From positions 868,001 to 932,000 of the forward strand of contig JACKQL020000001.1 of the NCBI GenBank assembly GCA_018296165.2: a DNA stretch of 64,000 nt. Reading direction: 5' to 3'. The DNA is from Termitomyces sp. T153 (Eukaryota; Basidiomycota; Agaricomycetes; Agaricales; Lyophyllaceae). Positions within the stretch are counted from its first letter, which is position 1, and each line of letters starts with the position of its first letter. Under the pieces are notes generated by a model. The model ran no database searches. It saw only the letters and a list, made by a program, of their open reading frames with translations, and had not been told where the DNA came from. Below are positions 11,008 to 23,399 of this stretch, piece after piece. Both the position numbers and the translations under genes were made by a program.

Positions 11008-12193
11008 ATGTCAGGTGAAGATGATAGCAGTGGATGGCAACTCACGGAGTCGGATCCTAGTGTGTTCACGTAAGTATCTACCTATTGCTTCGTAGGCCTC
11101 TCAAGTTCACGCCAACTTCAGAGAACTTTTGAAAACCCTTGGGGTGCCTCTGATAGTCGACGATCTGTATTCATTGGATTCTGAAACACTTGCCTCCTTA
11201 GAACCTTTACATGCTTTGATATTTCTCTTTAAATGGATCCCATCCTCTGCCGACACCGCGTCAGCTGGTCAATATGATACCGACTTCCCAGGATTTTTCG
11301 CCCATCAAGTCGTCAACAATGCCTGTGCAACATTAGCTGTTCTAAATGCTCTTGGGAATATTCCTTCGCTTCCTACTGGAGCGCAGCTTGCAGAACTCAA
11401 TAGTTTTACTGCTGGAATGGACCCGCAAACGCGTGGTATGGTCATTACAAGTGCTGATTGGTTACGAGAAGCACACAATGCACTTTCGCCGCCAAGTTCG
11501 GTATGTCTTGATGGACTAGGACTGCCAAGGAAAGGCGAAGATGCCTATCACTTTGTTGTCTATCTGCCAATTATGGGCGCTGTCTATGAACTTGACGGCC
11601 TCAAAGAGTTCCCGGTCCGCCATGGGGCATACGAGGAAAATGGAGAGGGTTGGTTGAAGACAGCAAGGTTAGCCTGTCTTTAGAATCGTAGGATGTGTAC
11701 TTACATTCGTGTAGAGAAGTAATTGAGAATCGTATTGCCACGTACCCCGTTGGTGCAGTACGTTGGCCACCTATCAAATTATCCTGTAAAAATATGCTAA
11801 CTTGCGTTGATTCCCTTCTAGCTTGAGTTCAGTCTTCTCGCACTCCGAGATGATCCTTTACCCGCCCTACAAACACGCCTCCAAGAGCTTCAAGTTTCAG
11901 GCAATCCGACAGCCTCTGCCGAAGTCATCTCACTAATTTCGAGAGAAAATGAGAAACGTCAGCGATGGGCTGTAAGTTCATCAAACGAACTTAAGGAAAG
12001 AGACTTTTTTGATTTTGCCTGCTCTCTTCAGTTCGAAAACAGCCTGCGAAGTCACAATCATGTTGGCCTTATTCATGCCCTGCTAGTTGCCCTGGCCAAA
12101 GGAGGCAAGCTTTCCTCTGCGGAAGCAATGGCCAAGACCATTATGCAAGCTCGCATCAAAAAGGTGGCGGCCAGCGGAGAGGATTTAGAATGA
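11008..12193 (+). CDS. Ubiquitin C-terminal hydrolase, UCH37/UCHL5 type
   Basis: Five exons: 11008-11069, 11122-11667, 11715-11757, 11822-11971 and 12032-12193; all junctions keep frame. The peptidase C12 catalytic set is visible: oxyanion Gln and nucleophile Cys in H-Q-V-V-N-N-A-C-A-T, the His in D-A-Y-H-F-V-V-Y, and the Asp in V-Y-E-L-D-G-L-K. The C-terminal half has the UCH37-like extension with a helix ending R-S-H-N-H-V-G-L-I-H, matching the ULD region that docks on the 26S proteasome (Rpn13) or INO80. It should trim ubiquitin chains in the nucleus and at the proteasome. Total length near 320 residues is normal for the family. Confidence 0.9.
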
Positions 12194-12916
12194 GTCGTGA
12201 ATGACTCACTGTCACCAGAAGGCGCAATAGACCGTTTCTTGTAAACATAAAACTATGGCAGCCGGCCCCGAGCCAAGTTGAAGGAAAAACGTTACTCTCC
12301 GTGGTGCAGCTGCGACAAACAACCTTTTGAAGCAGTAGATCCCATTCTGCCGGGGTTCAGAAATGGACCCTTTGACACAAGCCCCTTACAAACAGGTTTG
12401 GCCTCACCAAGTGACTCGAAATTCAATGCCTAACTTGTGTTCATTCGGTAAATTGAACGGACTCGGACATTTACTTGGCTCCTTCTGAAAGTGTGATATG
12501 TTTCAAAAGATTTGGACATCCGTGCACTACAGAAAGACATTGTTATACGGAAAATCCTGCGAAGGCGCCGCCGCGCGAGCGACCTTCCGCTAGTATTATA
12601 GATTGGTGAACGCTTTCAATGTTTCACGTGTGCGACGACCTTGCCAAGTCACCTATCTGATGCTTTAGCCGTAGTCCATGTGAAAGCTTATGACAAGAAG
12701 CAGACATCTGCCACTTTACTAAGTGATATATCAATTGGCCAGAATATCTTGCTGGGCATTAAATATCAGGATTGGGTTCTCACAGCATTCGAAAGAGAAA
12801 GATGTCCGTAGCATACTTGGTACGTGACCAGATATATGAGTACGGACCCCGGTCGTTCACCGCGTGCGCGTGGATCTTCCCCGGGTAATTCTACCTACCT
12901 ACGACCAAAAATCAAT
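12194..12916. other. Convergent intergenic region
   Basis: Lies between the 3' ends of the deubiquitinase (+) and the coiled-coil gene (-). No open frame of note, no repeat and no RNA gene recognised. Confidence 0.4.
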
Positions 12917-14804
12917 TTATTTATTGCCACGGTCAATGTTCCGGGGCACTGATCCACTCGTCCTATTGTCGTAGGGAACAGGTATATGAGAGCCTGCATT
13001 GCGAACAGCATCTTCCCATCCAGTCATACTATGATTCTCGATAGGAAGGGCTGATGAAGAATCAAGGCTTGCTCGAGGTTGGTGTCTTCGCACCTGAGAT
13101 GTGGTTGACATGTCAACGGACCCGACAGATGTTACATCGTCGTCAATCAGACGATGCCCATCGGAAGAGCCAGGGTGTGTATGCTCCCTTAATGTCTGAT
13201 CCCGTGAATCTCGATATGCACCAGGCATTGAGATTGGCAAGGCCTCTGGTTTTCGACGAGGATTTTCCATCCCACCAGAACTTGAGACTGGTTGGCTCAA
13301 AAATGCGGAAGAGAGTGGCCTGGGCTGTTTGGGGCTTCGTGAGCATCGTCCTTGAGGTTTCTCAGTCATGTACTCACAGGAGAAACTGAGCTTGTGCTCT
13401 TGCGGTGATTCTCATTTTTTGAGCCGCAAGTGCGGAGAGCCTGAGAAGCTGACAGTCGTCGATTAATACCAGTGGTTTCAACCGGCGGCAGTGGGCCTGC
13501 ACCATTCCCCTGCTCTGGATTCACGCTGTTCGAGTGATAAGAGCTGACCTTGTGTTCAAAGAAATGTAGAATGGGACTACAGATAATAAACAAAAAAGGC
13601 GTACCTGTGACGGCTGACGCCTAAGGGTATTACCGTCTACGGGGACAGGGCTGGCGTAAGGGCTTTGAGCTTCTGGTATTGCACTGAGCAGTGTAACCCG
13701 CCCCACTGGGCCAGCGGCGTTGGAAAAGGTTGAAGTCGGAATGAAGGATGAATTACTTTGACGACGTCTATGCGATCTAGAACTAGGTCGGGGCTCCTCC
13801 TGTGAAAGTTCAGGGAGCTGTGGGGAAGCAGGCCTTTCAGGAGTTGGCGGCGGCCTTGCAAGTTCGTGTGGAGGAGGTATACGAATGACATTATCTGGGT
13901 CTATAGTTGGGATGTACCCATCTGGTGGCATGGATACAGTCGGGTATACTACAGATGGAGAAGGACTTCGATAGAATTGAGGACGGGTCGTGGGGATGTG
14001 CCGGACAGGGTCTGGAGGAGGCACTGGTATCGGCTGGGGAGGTGGTTGTGATACAGGCTCTATATTTGAACGTTGGGGTGAGATGACCACGACCTCTTCG
14101 TTGGACGCAAGGCGAGAGGGGTCTGACCGTAATTCCGGGTCAGCGTAGTCCAAGTACTCTCTCGCATAGCCTTCCTCATACATGTCTTCGTCCGTCTCTA
14201 GAAGAGTCAATGCTCTACCATGTTCTAACCCTTCCTGCATGCCCACATTCCTACCTTCCTCCATCGCCTTTATTATTAAGAGATCTCGCTGATATCTGCG
14301 AGCCAGTGACCTTGCTTCCGCAGCAGTCTTCTCTGCATCATACCTCTCTTTATCGACTTTGTCGATAATTTCTCGAGCACGCTGAATTTCTTGATGGGCT
14401 TTACGCAACTGGATCTTATACAACCTGAGATATTTAAGACACCTGTTTCCGGAAGCAAAAAGAAGGGCGTACCTGAGTTCTTCACTCGCCTTACTAGCCT
14501 CTTGGATTGCAGCTACACGAGCATCGTTGACAAGCTTGAGTTGGCGTTCTAATGCCAAAATATGTTCTTCAGTATCGGCAGCACGGCATTCTTGCCCCTT
14601 GAGCCGTCTGTTAGTCACCGAAAGCGGCTGTTTAAGTGACTTGGCAAGATCTTCGTAGGTAGAATAATGCCCACTACTTCGGCTCGAATCATCCTGGTAT
14701 CGCTTTCCTGCAGAAGAACTCTGTGAACGACCCGATGCCCTGCGAGATGATGCATTAAGCGAAGTTGAATGGAAGATTGGATCACTATTCCGACGGTCGT
14801 TCAT
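12917..14804 (-). CDS. Coiled-coil, proline-rich protein of unknown function
   Basis: Starts M-N-D-R-R-N-S-D at 14804. An intron near 14475-14428 (gtacgc...cag) removes a non-coiled stretch, giving a long helix rich in E/K/R/A (about residues 70-200; for example A-R-E-I-I-D-K-V-D-K-E-R-Y-D-A-E-K), which predicts a coiled coil. A proline-rich part follows (Q-P-P-P-Q-P-I-P-V-P-P-P-D-P), and then a Ser/Arg/Pro-rich disordered tail. Two more introns near 13610-13555 and 13378-13326 carry the frame to TAA at 12917-12919. About 550-600 residues. No catalytic motif; it may be a cytoskeletal or scaffold protein, but I do not recognise it. Confidence 0.65.
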
Positions 14805-15034
14805 GTTGTAAATAATTGAAGGGATAGAAAATTGTAAACTCGTGACCAGCCGTTATAATGAGCAAGCGTTGATTGTAACCTTGTTTCATAGAGGGAACGG
14901 TCACCAGTCTAGGAAAATTGATGATGACTTCTTTCGTGACATAAGCGTTCAAACGTTCAAACGGTTCTCAAGCTGTTGCAATCGAAATTACCTTTGCATA
15001 ATCTCCGACTCCTAATCAAAGGACTATACGATAT

Positions 15035-17743
15035 TCATAAATGGGTGGTATCTACTGATTCGTTGGGTAGAGAGCTGCGGGACTCCGCAGGGCTTCTTTC
15101 CTTAGGTGTCCAGTATGTATCTCCATAATCTAAGAGGAGCTCTTGCCTCCTTGAGATTCTTCTGGCTACGGAAATGACATCATGGTATCAACAAGAGTAC
15201 ATCAGCATGTACAGACTCACTGGTCACTAGGGCAAGGCGAAAATCTCCGTCAATCAGAAATACTACGTAGCAGCGTGTCAGGCAGTGAACAGTTTTCTCG
15301 TGAAATGAAAGCTGACCTTGAGGATGGCAGTTATTATTTTCTGGCTCATCTTTGGAATCATTGAGATACCGAGTGTCATTTCCCAACTTGGCCGCGTCCA
15401 AGATAATGTCGTGTTGAACATCGTACTTGTAATTGAAGCCCGTGTGTTCATGAATCAGAGTGCTAATTTATGCGCATGTAGATATGGTGTAGCCAGTGAT
15501 AGGTTAGCGAGCATTCAATAGGGATTTACTTACTGTATGGGTGAAGTAAGATCTTCCGTTAAACTCAAAAGTTCCCCGACGTACTCTGTTGAAGAGGGAG
15601 CGATAAGTATGTTAGAAGCTGGAACGAAGTTACGAGTATGGAAGGAAATCAAACCTGCCTCCGATAATTGTGTCTTCTTGAAGTGGGTCGATCGTCCACG
15701 CACCTAATCCATGAGACCCAAACGTCACGGCCAAAGACTAGAAAAAGCTCCGTGACAGACGCGACGGATTAAGCAATGATCCAGCTACGTACGGGAAACT
15801 TTCCAAGCTGAAACTTGACGTTACGGCATTTAGTCATACTTCTGCAAACGTTTGAGGCAGAAGAAAATAGGTCAATTATAGTGAATTGAAAAGAGTAATT
15901 TTTTTCACCGAGCATTACATCCAATACATGCATCTGGATCACATTCCCTCCCAGAACGTCTGCATTCACATTGATCTGCAGATAAGCATAGGGATTCCAT
16001 TGTTTTTCCTCTCATTTTCCTTCTACGACCACAACTACAACCTTTCCAACGAATTGAACCTGTACACACTCTCAGTTCACCGTTGCTGCCAAATCATTCA
16101 ACTTTGCAGGAAGTCTCACAATTTTCGTCGCATCGACAGCTTCTTTGGCAGTGTACGTTTGATTTGAGACAGGTACACGAGTTTTCGGTGCATGGTCCTC
16201 TGTGATAGCATGGAGGTGGCCTAGGAAAACTGTTACTCAAACAGCTCAAACAATAGAAAAAGGTTCATCTCTACATCTCATATTGTTCATTCTTTGAATC
16301 TTCATCGACTGGCAACCGATTAGAACACTTGGCCTGTTTTCGGAGGCGTCTCACCAAATACATGTCGCTCTTGCCTAGGAGGTTGCATTGAACGTGTTAC
16401 AATGATCTTGTCATCCTTGAATTTGTTACAGCGAAAAGCGTAAATCTGTCGGGGTAAGAGTCAAAACACGAAACATGCCATTGTATATATCAAGGACGTT
16501 CCTCGCTGCATCGTTTGCGACATATTATGGCGAGATCGCATGGGCTGGTGTCGGGAAGAATCTTTAGTATACTTTCAACCAAGGTAATGTCCTCTTCATT
16601 TTCCCATGCCACCATTTCCTGTCGTTGAGTTAGAACGGAAAGCTTCAAAAAGAAGTCAAGTATCATTTACACCTACCAACGGAGCGTCTTCACTGTAAAC
16701 CAATCGAAAACAACTTTCTCCACAACGTCGATTACCTGAACTCTCCTTCCTGAGATCCTCGCTCGTTTTTTTAGGCTTAGGGTGGTCAATGCCATCCCAA
16801 TGATGGAAAAGGGTACCATGTGCTCCACAGAAAAAGCGAAGGCAATATAACTTGGGGCAGAAGTGTGGAAAATTGTTATCTATATGTCGGACTACATCCG
16901 ATCCATGTTGCACAAAATCTTCGGAGAGCTTGGGAGTGCCAGGAAGGGTCCAATTCAATACATCACTGAGTAACAGATCATAAGTAGGGCTTCACAAGCA
17001 AGAAGTCACCATACCGTTGAGAGATATCCCAAAGAAGCCCAGAGTTTAGGCTAATACGTGACTTTCTTAATATTCGTAACTGGTCTACCTCCCGAAGGGA
17101 AAGCCCCCAACTGCAGTCGGCAACAAGACGCGTCATCACTTCCAATTCAATTAACTCCCCTTCGAGTTAGAGACGTGATGAGCGTTACATACAGTCAGAA
17201 CAGACAAACCACTTACAATCCGGATCTGGAAAGTCTGATTGCCATGCAAAAAGATCGATGTATAAGAGATATTGATCAATCTTGAAAGCCTCATCATCTG
17301 CGTAAGGGATAAACGCCAGCGCACCGCAATGTGTGTCGACTTTGACCTCGTTACGCAATCCCGGTGTGCAAGACTCGTAATGCGGATAACTATAGGGCTT
17401 CTTAGCTTCTTCGTTAGTGTTGGAGCAATACATAGTACTGTATCGCTCTGATTCCTCGGAAGCATTGAAGTGCTCGACAGTGAAATTCTCACAAAATGCG
17501 GCACCCTTGGAAGGCTTGAAATGAAATTCAAGGGGAACATTATCATCATGATTCCGAGTTCGAATCGATGGTTGACCAGCGAGCTTTGCGCATTCTCTGA
17601 TTATACCCTCACACCAGGTTTCCTCCCAAGTATAAAATGCACTCCAAACATCTTTATAGACTTTGAGAGCCTCTTCAAGACGAGAGTTCACTGCTGCTGG
17701 AGGAATACTTCGAAGACAAAAAGCACCAGAACCCATGTCCAGA
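15035..17743 (-). CDS. E(z)/EZH2-like histone-lysine methyltransferase
   Basis: Many short exons. In order: an N-terminal region (17743-17230); a Cys/His cluster F-C-P-K-L-Y-C-L-R-F-F-C-G-A-H-G (about 16830) matching the pre-CXC zinc region of E(z) proteins; the CXC domain (about 16235-15935) with C-Y-H-R-G-P-C-T-E-N-S-C-T-C and later R-E-C-D-P-D-A-C; and a SET domain starting G-S-H-G-L-G-A-W-T-I-D-P (15700). SET continues with D-A-A-K-L-G-N-D-T-R-Y-L-N-D-S (15400) and ends Q-E-L-L-L-D-Y-G-D-T-Y (15110), then stop at 15035. This is the catalytic subunit of Polycomb repressive complex 2, which methylates H3K27 from S-adenosylmethionine. The SET motif normally reading N-H-S reads N-D-S. The N-terminal start is uncertain (17743 or an exon upstream). 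Confidence 0.85.
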
Positions 17744-17787
17744 TCCATAGAAGAGCGGTTGGATGTAAACCGTGACCTTGTATACAA

Positions 17788-18755
17788 ACCGTGACCTCAA
17801 GTCAAAGATTCAATGACTTCTCTGTGATTTCTTCCTCTCTTTATTCTTCTTCTTCTAACACTCAGCTAAGTGGGAGGTAAACCTAACAGGTACATATTTT
17901 TGTCCTTTATCCACAACTGGGTGCTCGGAGCCTCCCTGATCAACCTGAATAAGTAGATGTTTGGACAATTGTTGCTATCGTGATTCTCACCTGATCAGAG
18001 GTTTCTTAAATCCAGACTATCAATACCATGTCTCACTAGATACAGCCATCAGTATGTCTATATAGTCCAGAATCGCAGACAGATCAAGTTAAAGACTCAA
18101 TGAATTTTTCAAATCTTTTTCTTGATTTAAATTGTTTCTTTTTCGTTTTTTTCAATACCAGCTCAGTTCTTTTGATACCCAGCTCAATAGGAGGTGAACC
18201 GAGTTCTTTGACAGTACATACAAAGATGGAATAAGATGGAATAGCAAAATTTGATCAACTTCGCACTTTTGATTTTTGCCACTTTTTTGGCCTCGCGGAC
18301 ACGGTATCGATCGCTGAATAATATGGATAGCAGTGTTGGAAAATATTTGACCAACGCAATCAAGTACACTCGGTGGAAGGCCTTTACCCTCCGCCGTGAG
18401 ACGGTTCTAGCACGTGCGGATATCCTTCGTGTGCAGGCTAGAGCATCGCCTCTTCACTGGCATTGAGGGCTCGAGGCTCGTCAGTAAAGAACTCTACTGG
18501 TTACCAAGTTAGTGAGATTGGTATCTACCTATGCTGCCTAAAATAACGCCATGGACACACCAGTAAGGGTGCACCACGGTAGACCTAGTATAAAAAGGGG
18601 CAAGTCAGTGGCCATGGGGAGAACTTGCCACTGGTACTAATTGGTCAACATCTAATTGTTGACAGGTTACAATGTGAAGACGTAAGTAGTGCATGGACTT
18701 GGTACTCGAGTGGGGTGTAGATAAAACATGATATGATATTAGTACAGATATATTA
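17788..18755. other. Intergenic; TATA-like motif but no gene
   Basis: Between the EZH2-like gene (start side) and the 3' end of the tRNA ligase gene. Short frames at 18184-18466 have no domain. Around 18590-18690 there is gtataaaaagggg followed by caacatctaattgttgac, which could be a promoter or a solo-LTR remnant; neither can be proved here. Upstream exons of the EZH2-like gene could also lie here. Confidence 0.3.
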
Positions 18756-21431
18756 TTAATTATTCAGGCCTTTAATCCTTCCAGATGCAGACACATCAAG
18801 GAGGGGAATGGATTGAATAGGACCGGACACATCAAAGGTCTCACCCTTGCGGAACGCCTCCACAAGCGCCTTCGCCTCCACCGCTTTTGACTCCGCATTC
18901 TTCGTCCCAACAGTGATATGCAGCCTCCTCGTCAACTCTTCCGAAAGACTGGCAATGAACTCCTTGCCCTTTTTCACAGTTTCCTCCTCTCCAAGAGTGT
19001 CTAGCTCATCCACAGTAAGAGCCATCACACGCGAATTCCACACCAAATGTCCAAGTCGAATGCTAAACAATGGAGGCTGCTTCATCGCGTGAAGCACCTC
19101 GCAGTCCTTCCATAACGCCTTCTCCGCTGGCAACGAATTCCGATGAACAAACGTAACATGCGGACGCTGCGTCACACGTCCTGCGCTTCTCATCATATTC
19201 CAAAAGCCGACCGCATCCCCCTCTACACCACTCGCATTCGCCATAGTTGCTAGCTTCTCACCCAACACCTTCTCTAAATCCATTTCCACCAACATTCCGT
19301 AATATCGCATCTGCTCTCGTGCCTTCTTTTTCTCGTCCGACTTCTTGACAGAAGGCTTATACTCAGCGATCGTCTGGATCGCTTCTCGGATCTTCGACTC
19401 TTCCGGTGGCTCGAGCCCCAGCACTTTTACACAACCGTCGACAGCACGTCGGACGGCAGCCTCCATGTCTTCCTCAATCTCCATCTCAATCACCGCGTCC
19501 GCCTCGCTATCCGAAAATTCCTCGCGTGTCTTGAGGAACATCCATACCACCTCTTCGTGTCCCTTTTCTTCATCAGGCCGAAGTGTCTGGTGGTTAGTGC
19601 CGCGCTGTGTGATGCGGTCTCCGCAGACACGATGGACGGTGGCTTGCGGGAGGTTTCCGATGCCCCAGTTGATCACAAGAAGCCGGGTAGGAACGTTTGA
19701 GGATTTTGCAAGGTCTCGTAGGGCTTTGCGGTGCTGTATGAGATGGTTATTTCTGGCCAAGGGGGTCGGTCACTGCGTGAAAAAGTAGCTAGGCCTGAAT
19801 GGCTTACTTGTCTGCGATAACAACATCTTTCGTCTGTAGGAGCTCCTTGACGTTCTTGAGGAATTGAGGTGCAGGTTTTTTGGCCACTACATCATCGCTC
19901 TGAGTGTGTCCAAAGCCAAAGATATGTGCCAGGGCCACAGACACAGCAGTTTTTCCTAGTCTGACATCAGAAAACTCTACTTCCCAGCGAGAGATGTACA
20001 TACCACACCCAGGAATTGCAATGGGAGCAATGATCGTCTTTTGAAACGTCACATTGTTGTCCCCAACACTCACGTTCTCCCTTCCACCTTTCTTCGTCTT
20101 GTCTATCGCCGCCTTCCCTTCAGGCGTCTCCAAATACTTAAGGAATCTCTCCCTGGTCGCAATGATCCCCTTCCCCTTGTTATACTCGAGAAATTGTGAC
20201 CGATCCCTCTTGATTTCCTCAATCACCCAGCGGACATACACTCTCGTCTCCGCGCGCTGCATCTTGGCTTTGGACACGGACGAAGCGTCAAGCTTCCCCT
20301 GCATACCTAAAAGCTTCTTCGTGACTTCACGCCAGTCGCGGTACATCATGTATGGCTCGTCAAATTTGACTTTGAAGAAGAAGGAGGAACCAGGAGCGTA
20401 TGGCGAGACAGAGGCAGATTTACTCTTTCCTGAGGGTGGCTCGGTGACATGCGTACGCACTACGAAACCTTCGACTGCTTCACCGTTCCATTCACCGAGC
20501 TCGGAGATCTCTTGTGTGAACGCCCGGACACCTGCGATGGTCTTGATCTCGATTGAGGCTGTTTTGATGAATCCCCACTCTTCGGCGAACGCGTCAACCT
20601 CGGACTGGGGAAGAGTCACAAAGGATTTGGTGGCAACATTCAGCCCGTGGAGGTGAAGGCCAGTTTTCTCAGGTGGATACGCAAGGACATGCTCCTCGAA
20701 CGAGTCGTCGCAAAGCTAAAAACAAAAATGAGTCAAGGGGGCCAGACCGAACGAAGCACGCGCACTTCTGCCACAGCAGTCCAGTTCTTTTCCCAAAGAC
20801 GCTTCGCCAAATCCTCCTCTGTACGTCCCTTTTGAGCGAGGTATTTGCGAAGCCAAGCTTCTCCTGCCTCTGCGTGGCTCAGTTGCACTCCTGACACAGG
20901 ACCAAGGGAGTGTTTCGAAGTGATCAGTAGTTTGCTTGGCGTAAGAGCCGCGATGAAAATGATACACCCGTTGGACTTCAGTGACAGGGTGTATGGCGAC
21001 GCGGTGTGGGATTCTAGAGAGGACCACTAGAGATAAAAAAAATAAGTATATGACGAGAGTTTACTAAGAAATTGGCTCACCGTAGTCCATGGAACCTCAC
21101 CAATGTTAAAGAACTTGTCATAACCTCGTGCCACAATGCGATTTTTATTATTATCTGTGTTCTCCCCCTTAGTTATCTCATGTCCATCCTCCGTAGCCTC
21201 TTTCACATCCTCTTTCATAAGCTCCACAGAGAACAGTCCACGCGCTAGCGTCGGAAATGGCGACGGAATATCATAGTACTTGAACTCATTCATCTTCCAA
21301 CTGCGAACGACAACATTGGGATCTGCAGGTGCTTTGTATGTCGACGACTTGACAAGCTTCGGAGATTTTTTAGATAGCTTGTGCAGGCCTGCAATGAGTT
21401 CCGAGTCCTCCTCTGAGTATACAGACGCCAT
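18756..21431 (-). CDS. TRL1: Fungal tRNA ligase (ligase, kinase, phosphodiesterase)
   Basis: Starts M-A-S-V-Y-S-E-E-D at 21431 with stop TAA at 18756-18758; five exons. The N-terminal adenylyltransferase domain has V-A-R-G-Y-D-K-F-F-N-I-G-E and the K-S-N-G-C-I-I-F-I nucleotidyl-lysine motif (about 20975). The central polynucleotide kinase has P-G-C-G-K-T, whose P-loop is split by an intron near 20000, then H-T-Q-S-D-D-V. The C-terminal 2H phosphodiesterase shows its two H-x-T motifs: R-P-H-V-T-F-V (about 19155) and R-L-H-I-T-V-G (about 18925). Trl1 heals and seals tRNA halves after intron removal and joins HAC1-type mRNA in the unfolded-protein response. All three active sites look intact; size near 800 residues is typical. 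Confidence 0.92.
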
Positions 21432-21739
21432 AATTGAATTTTTGTTACAGGGGAGCTGTTTGGGATAAGTTACACACGCGAAATTTGAAAATAGACGTGA
21501 ATATGGGCGATTGCCCCGAGATAGAAGAGACAGAATGGTGAGAATGATTGACAGACGCGTTGTATAAGAATGTGTTGATGTGTTTCTGAGCTGAGGGATG
21601 ACGACAGTCACCGTCACAGGAAAATGACTCCGTTGAATTGATGGAATGATGTATCGATGATGGCTCAATAATCTTATCAGATACAATGAGCAACTACTTG
21701 TCGGGGTGACTCCAGATATGGAACATGGATAAAGCCTGG

Positions 21740-22457
21740 TCATCGCGGATATCAGGTCGAGCAACTAAACAGGTGGAAGTCAGAGGGGCCCATGTTATGA
21801 AAATGGCTGTAGTATCAATAGTAGTATGTTCAGTAGGTTCAATTTGTTGTCTCACAGACCTTAGTCATCTTTTCAAGCTGTGGCAGCCTCAGGCAATTTC
21901 ACAGCCAGGTTTTCTTGATCTTGAGATCAGAGAAGTTGTGCTCCAGCCCTGCGTGATTAACGGAGATGCCAAGAAGTAGGGTTGCAAAGTCTGCAAGCTC
22001 AGCAACGGATGCCACAGGAAGGAAAGCTGTCCACATTGCCAATGGATTGTTCCCCCATTTTGTCTAGTGCTGGTGGGGAAGAGCTGCCAGATTTTATATG
22101 TTGTGGGAGGTATTCAAGTAGAACTAGGACTGGTACTTTGTCAAAGATTCTTGAACCTTTGCTGCCAAAAATTTGATTAATGTTTATTATGAGTCATACT
22201 TGTAGCTAAGGGTTAAATAAATGTTATTAACCTTTGGAGTTGATATGAACCCTTAGCTTAGAAACAACCCAAGCCTTAAACCTTATCAACCCAGAACCCT
22301 TAGAGCCAATGCTGTCTGAGATTATCTGGATGTAAAGTTCTAAATAATACAGCCAGGCTATGCTATATTTGCCTACATCTTTGCCTTGGCATAGCTCATT
22401 ATTAATGGGTCAGCCACTGCTAGGTATGGCCATGGGCATGGGTCAAGACCTAGCTCT
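21740..22457. other. Left edge of transposon block, unassigned
   Basis: CpG becomes rare from about 21780. A plus-strand frame interrupted by one TAG (21725-22176) encodes G-C-K-V-C-K-L-S-N-G-C-H-R-K-E-S-C-P-H-C, a Cys/His-rich stretch I cannot assign. It may be a decayed transposon protein. Confidence 0.35.
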
Positions 22458-22464
22458 ATGTTTT

Positions 22465-23391
22465 TCATATGGCTGCATCATCCTCCACTGGTAGGTGGTG
22501 TGGTATGTAGAGTGGAGCTGCATCATATAGAGATAGTACCTCACAGGCAAATTTTGCCACCAATTGGATGGTCTTGCACTCACCCAGCATACTCTTTAGG
22601 AACTCTGTATACCTTTCATTCTCTCTACCACTCCAGGTGAGCATGCTCTGGGCTTTCAATAGCATCTCTGTAGAAACAACACAGGTGCCAGGCATGATTG
22701 ATCACTGCCAGCTGCCAGTGTTCTGGCTAATGTAGTCTCTCCAGTAATCAGTTGTATACTTGCCTTCCTGTGGTTGTCAATGGGTACACTGAGATAGTGT
22801 CTGAAATGTAATGTTTTATGTCCAAGACCTTTGTCCTTTCCTGGTTTCCAGTCTACCATGAAATAAGAATAGTTTTGGTTATGAGTCAATCATTCTCTGA
22901 ATATGTTTGTCTGCTTTGGTCTTTATGTCCTTTATGATCCCTTCAATTACACTGGGTGTAATTGTCCTGATGTTAGGACAATCAATCAGGAAAGGAAGAG
23001 AGTCCAGGACCAGTTTATATCCATTATCCATGAGGGCTTTTGCAGTTCTTCTGCAAGTTCCAGCTGAGTCTAGGAATTCCCTTTTGCTAGGCAACTATCT
23101 GATAAAGTGAGCAAGTAGCAAAGATATCTTGGTGCAATAATGATTCATTGATACCATGGTTGGTAGTAGAGCAGTCTCTGTATATAGTGAAGCAATCATG
23201 GAGCACTTTTCCAGTCCCATAATGCATCTTACATAAAGTTTCTGGATCTCCTCTAGCTCTACTAATAAGTCAGGATCAATGTCTGGAGAAATTTCAGAGC
23301 CATGAATTAAATGTGCATCAACTTGGGCAATATAGAGCTTCCTCCCCTCCCATGACATGTGTAAGGGCAACCTCTGGAGACTGTGGCTCAA
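22465..23391 (-). pseudogene. LINE-type retrotransposon relic, region after reverse transcriptase
   Basis: Minus-strand frames at 23391-23095, 23094-22879, 22889-22656 and 22695-22465 follow one another and share one protein style. They include W-E-G-R-K-L-Y-I-A-Q-V-D-A-H-L, L-L-V-E-L-E-E-I-Q-K-L-Y-V-R, then G-H-K-T-L-H-F-R-H-Y-L and E-R-Y-T-E-F-L-K-S-M-L. This matches the region following the catalytic palm in basidiomycete non-LTR retrotransposon polyproteins. The palm itself (Y-x-D-D) is not present, and the frame is broken by stops and shifts. Confidence 0.6.
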
Positions 23392-23399
23392 TCACACAA

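Noticed and set aside
18251..18466. 71-codon plus-strand frame
   Set aside because: No domain, overlaps a minus-strand frame of equal quality, no conserved start context.
18590..18690. Solo LTR or promoter near gtataaaaagggg
   Set aside because: No paired terminal repeat or target duplication could be found; kept only as a note in the intergenic entry.
19345..19788. 147-codon plus-strand frame
   Set aside because: Antisense shadow of the tRNA ligase kinase and phosphodiesterase exon.
20054..20656. 200-codon plus-strand frame
   Set aside because: Lies entirely antisense to the tRNA ligase coding exons; a shadow frame.
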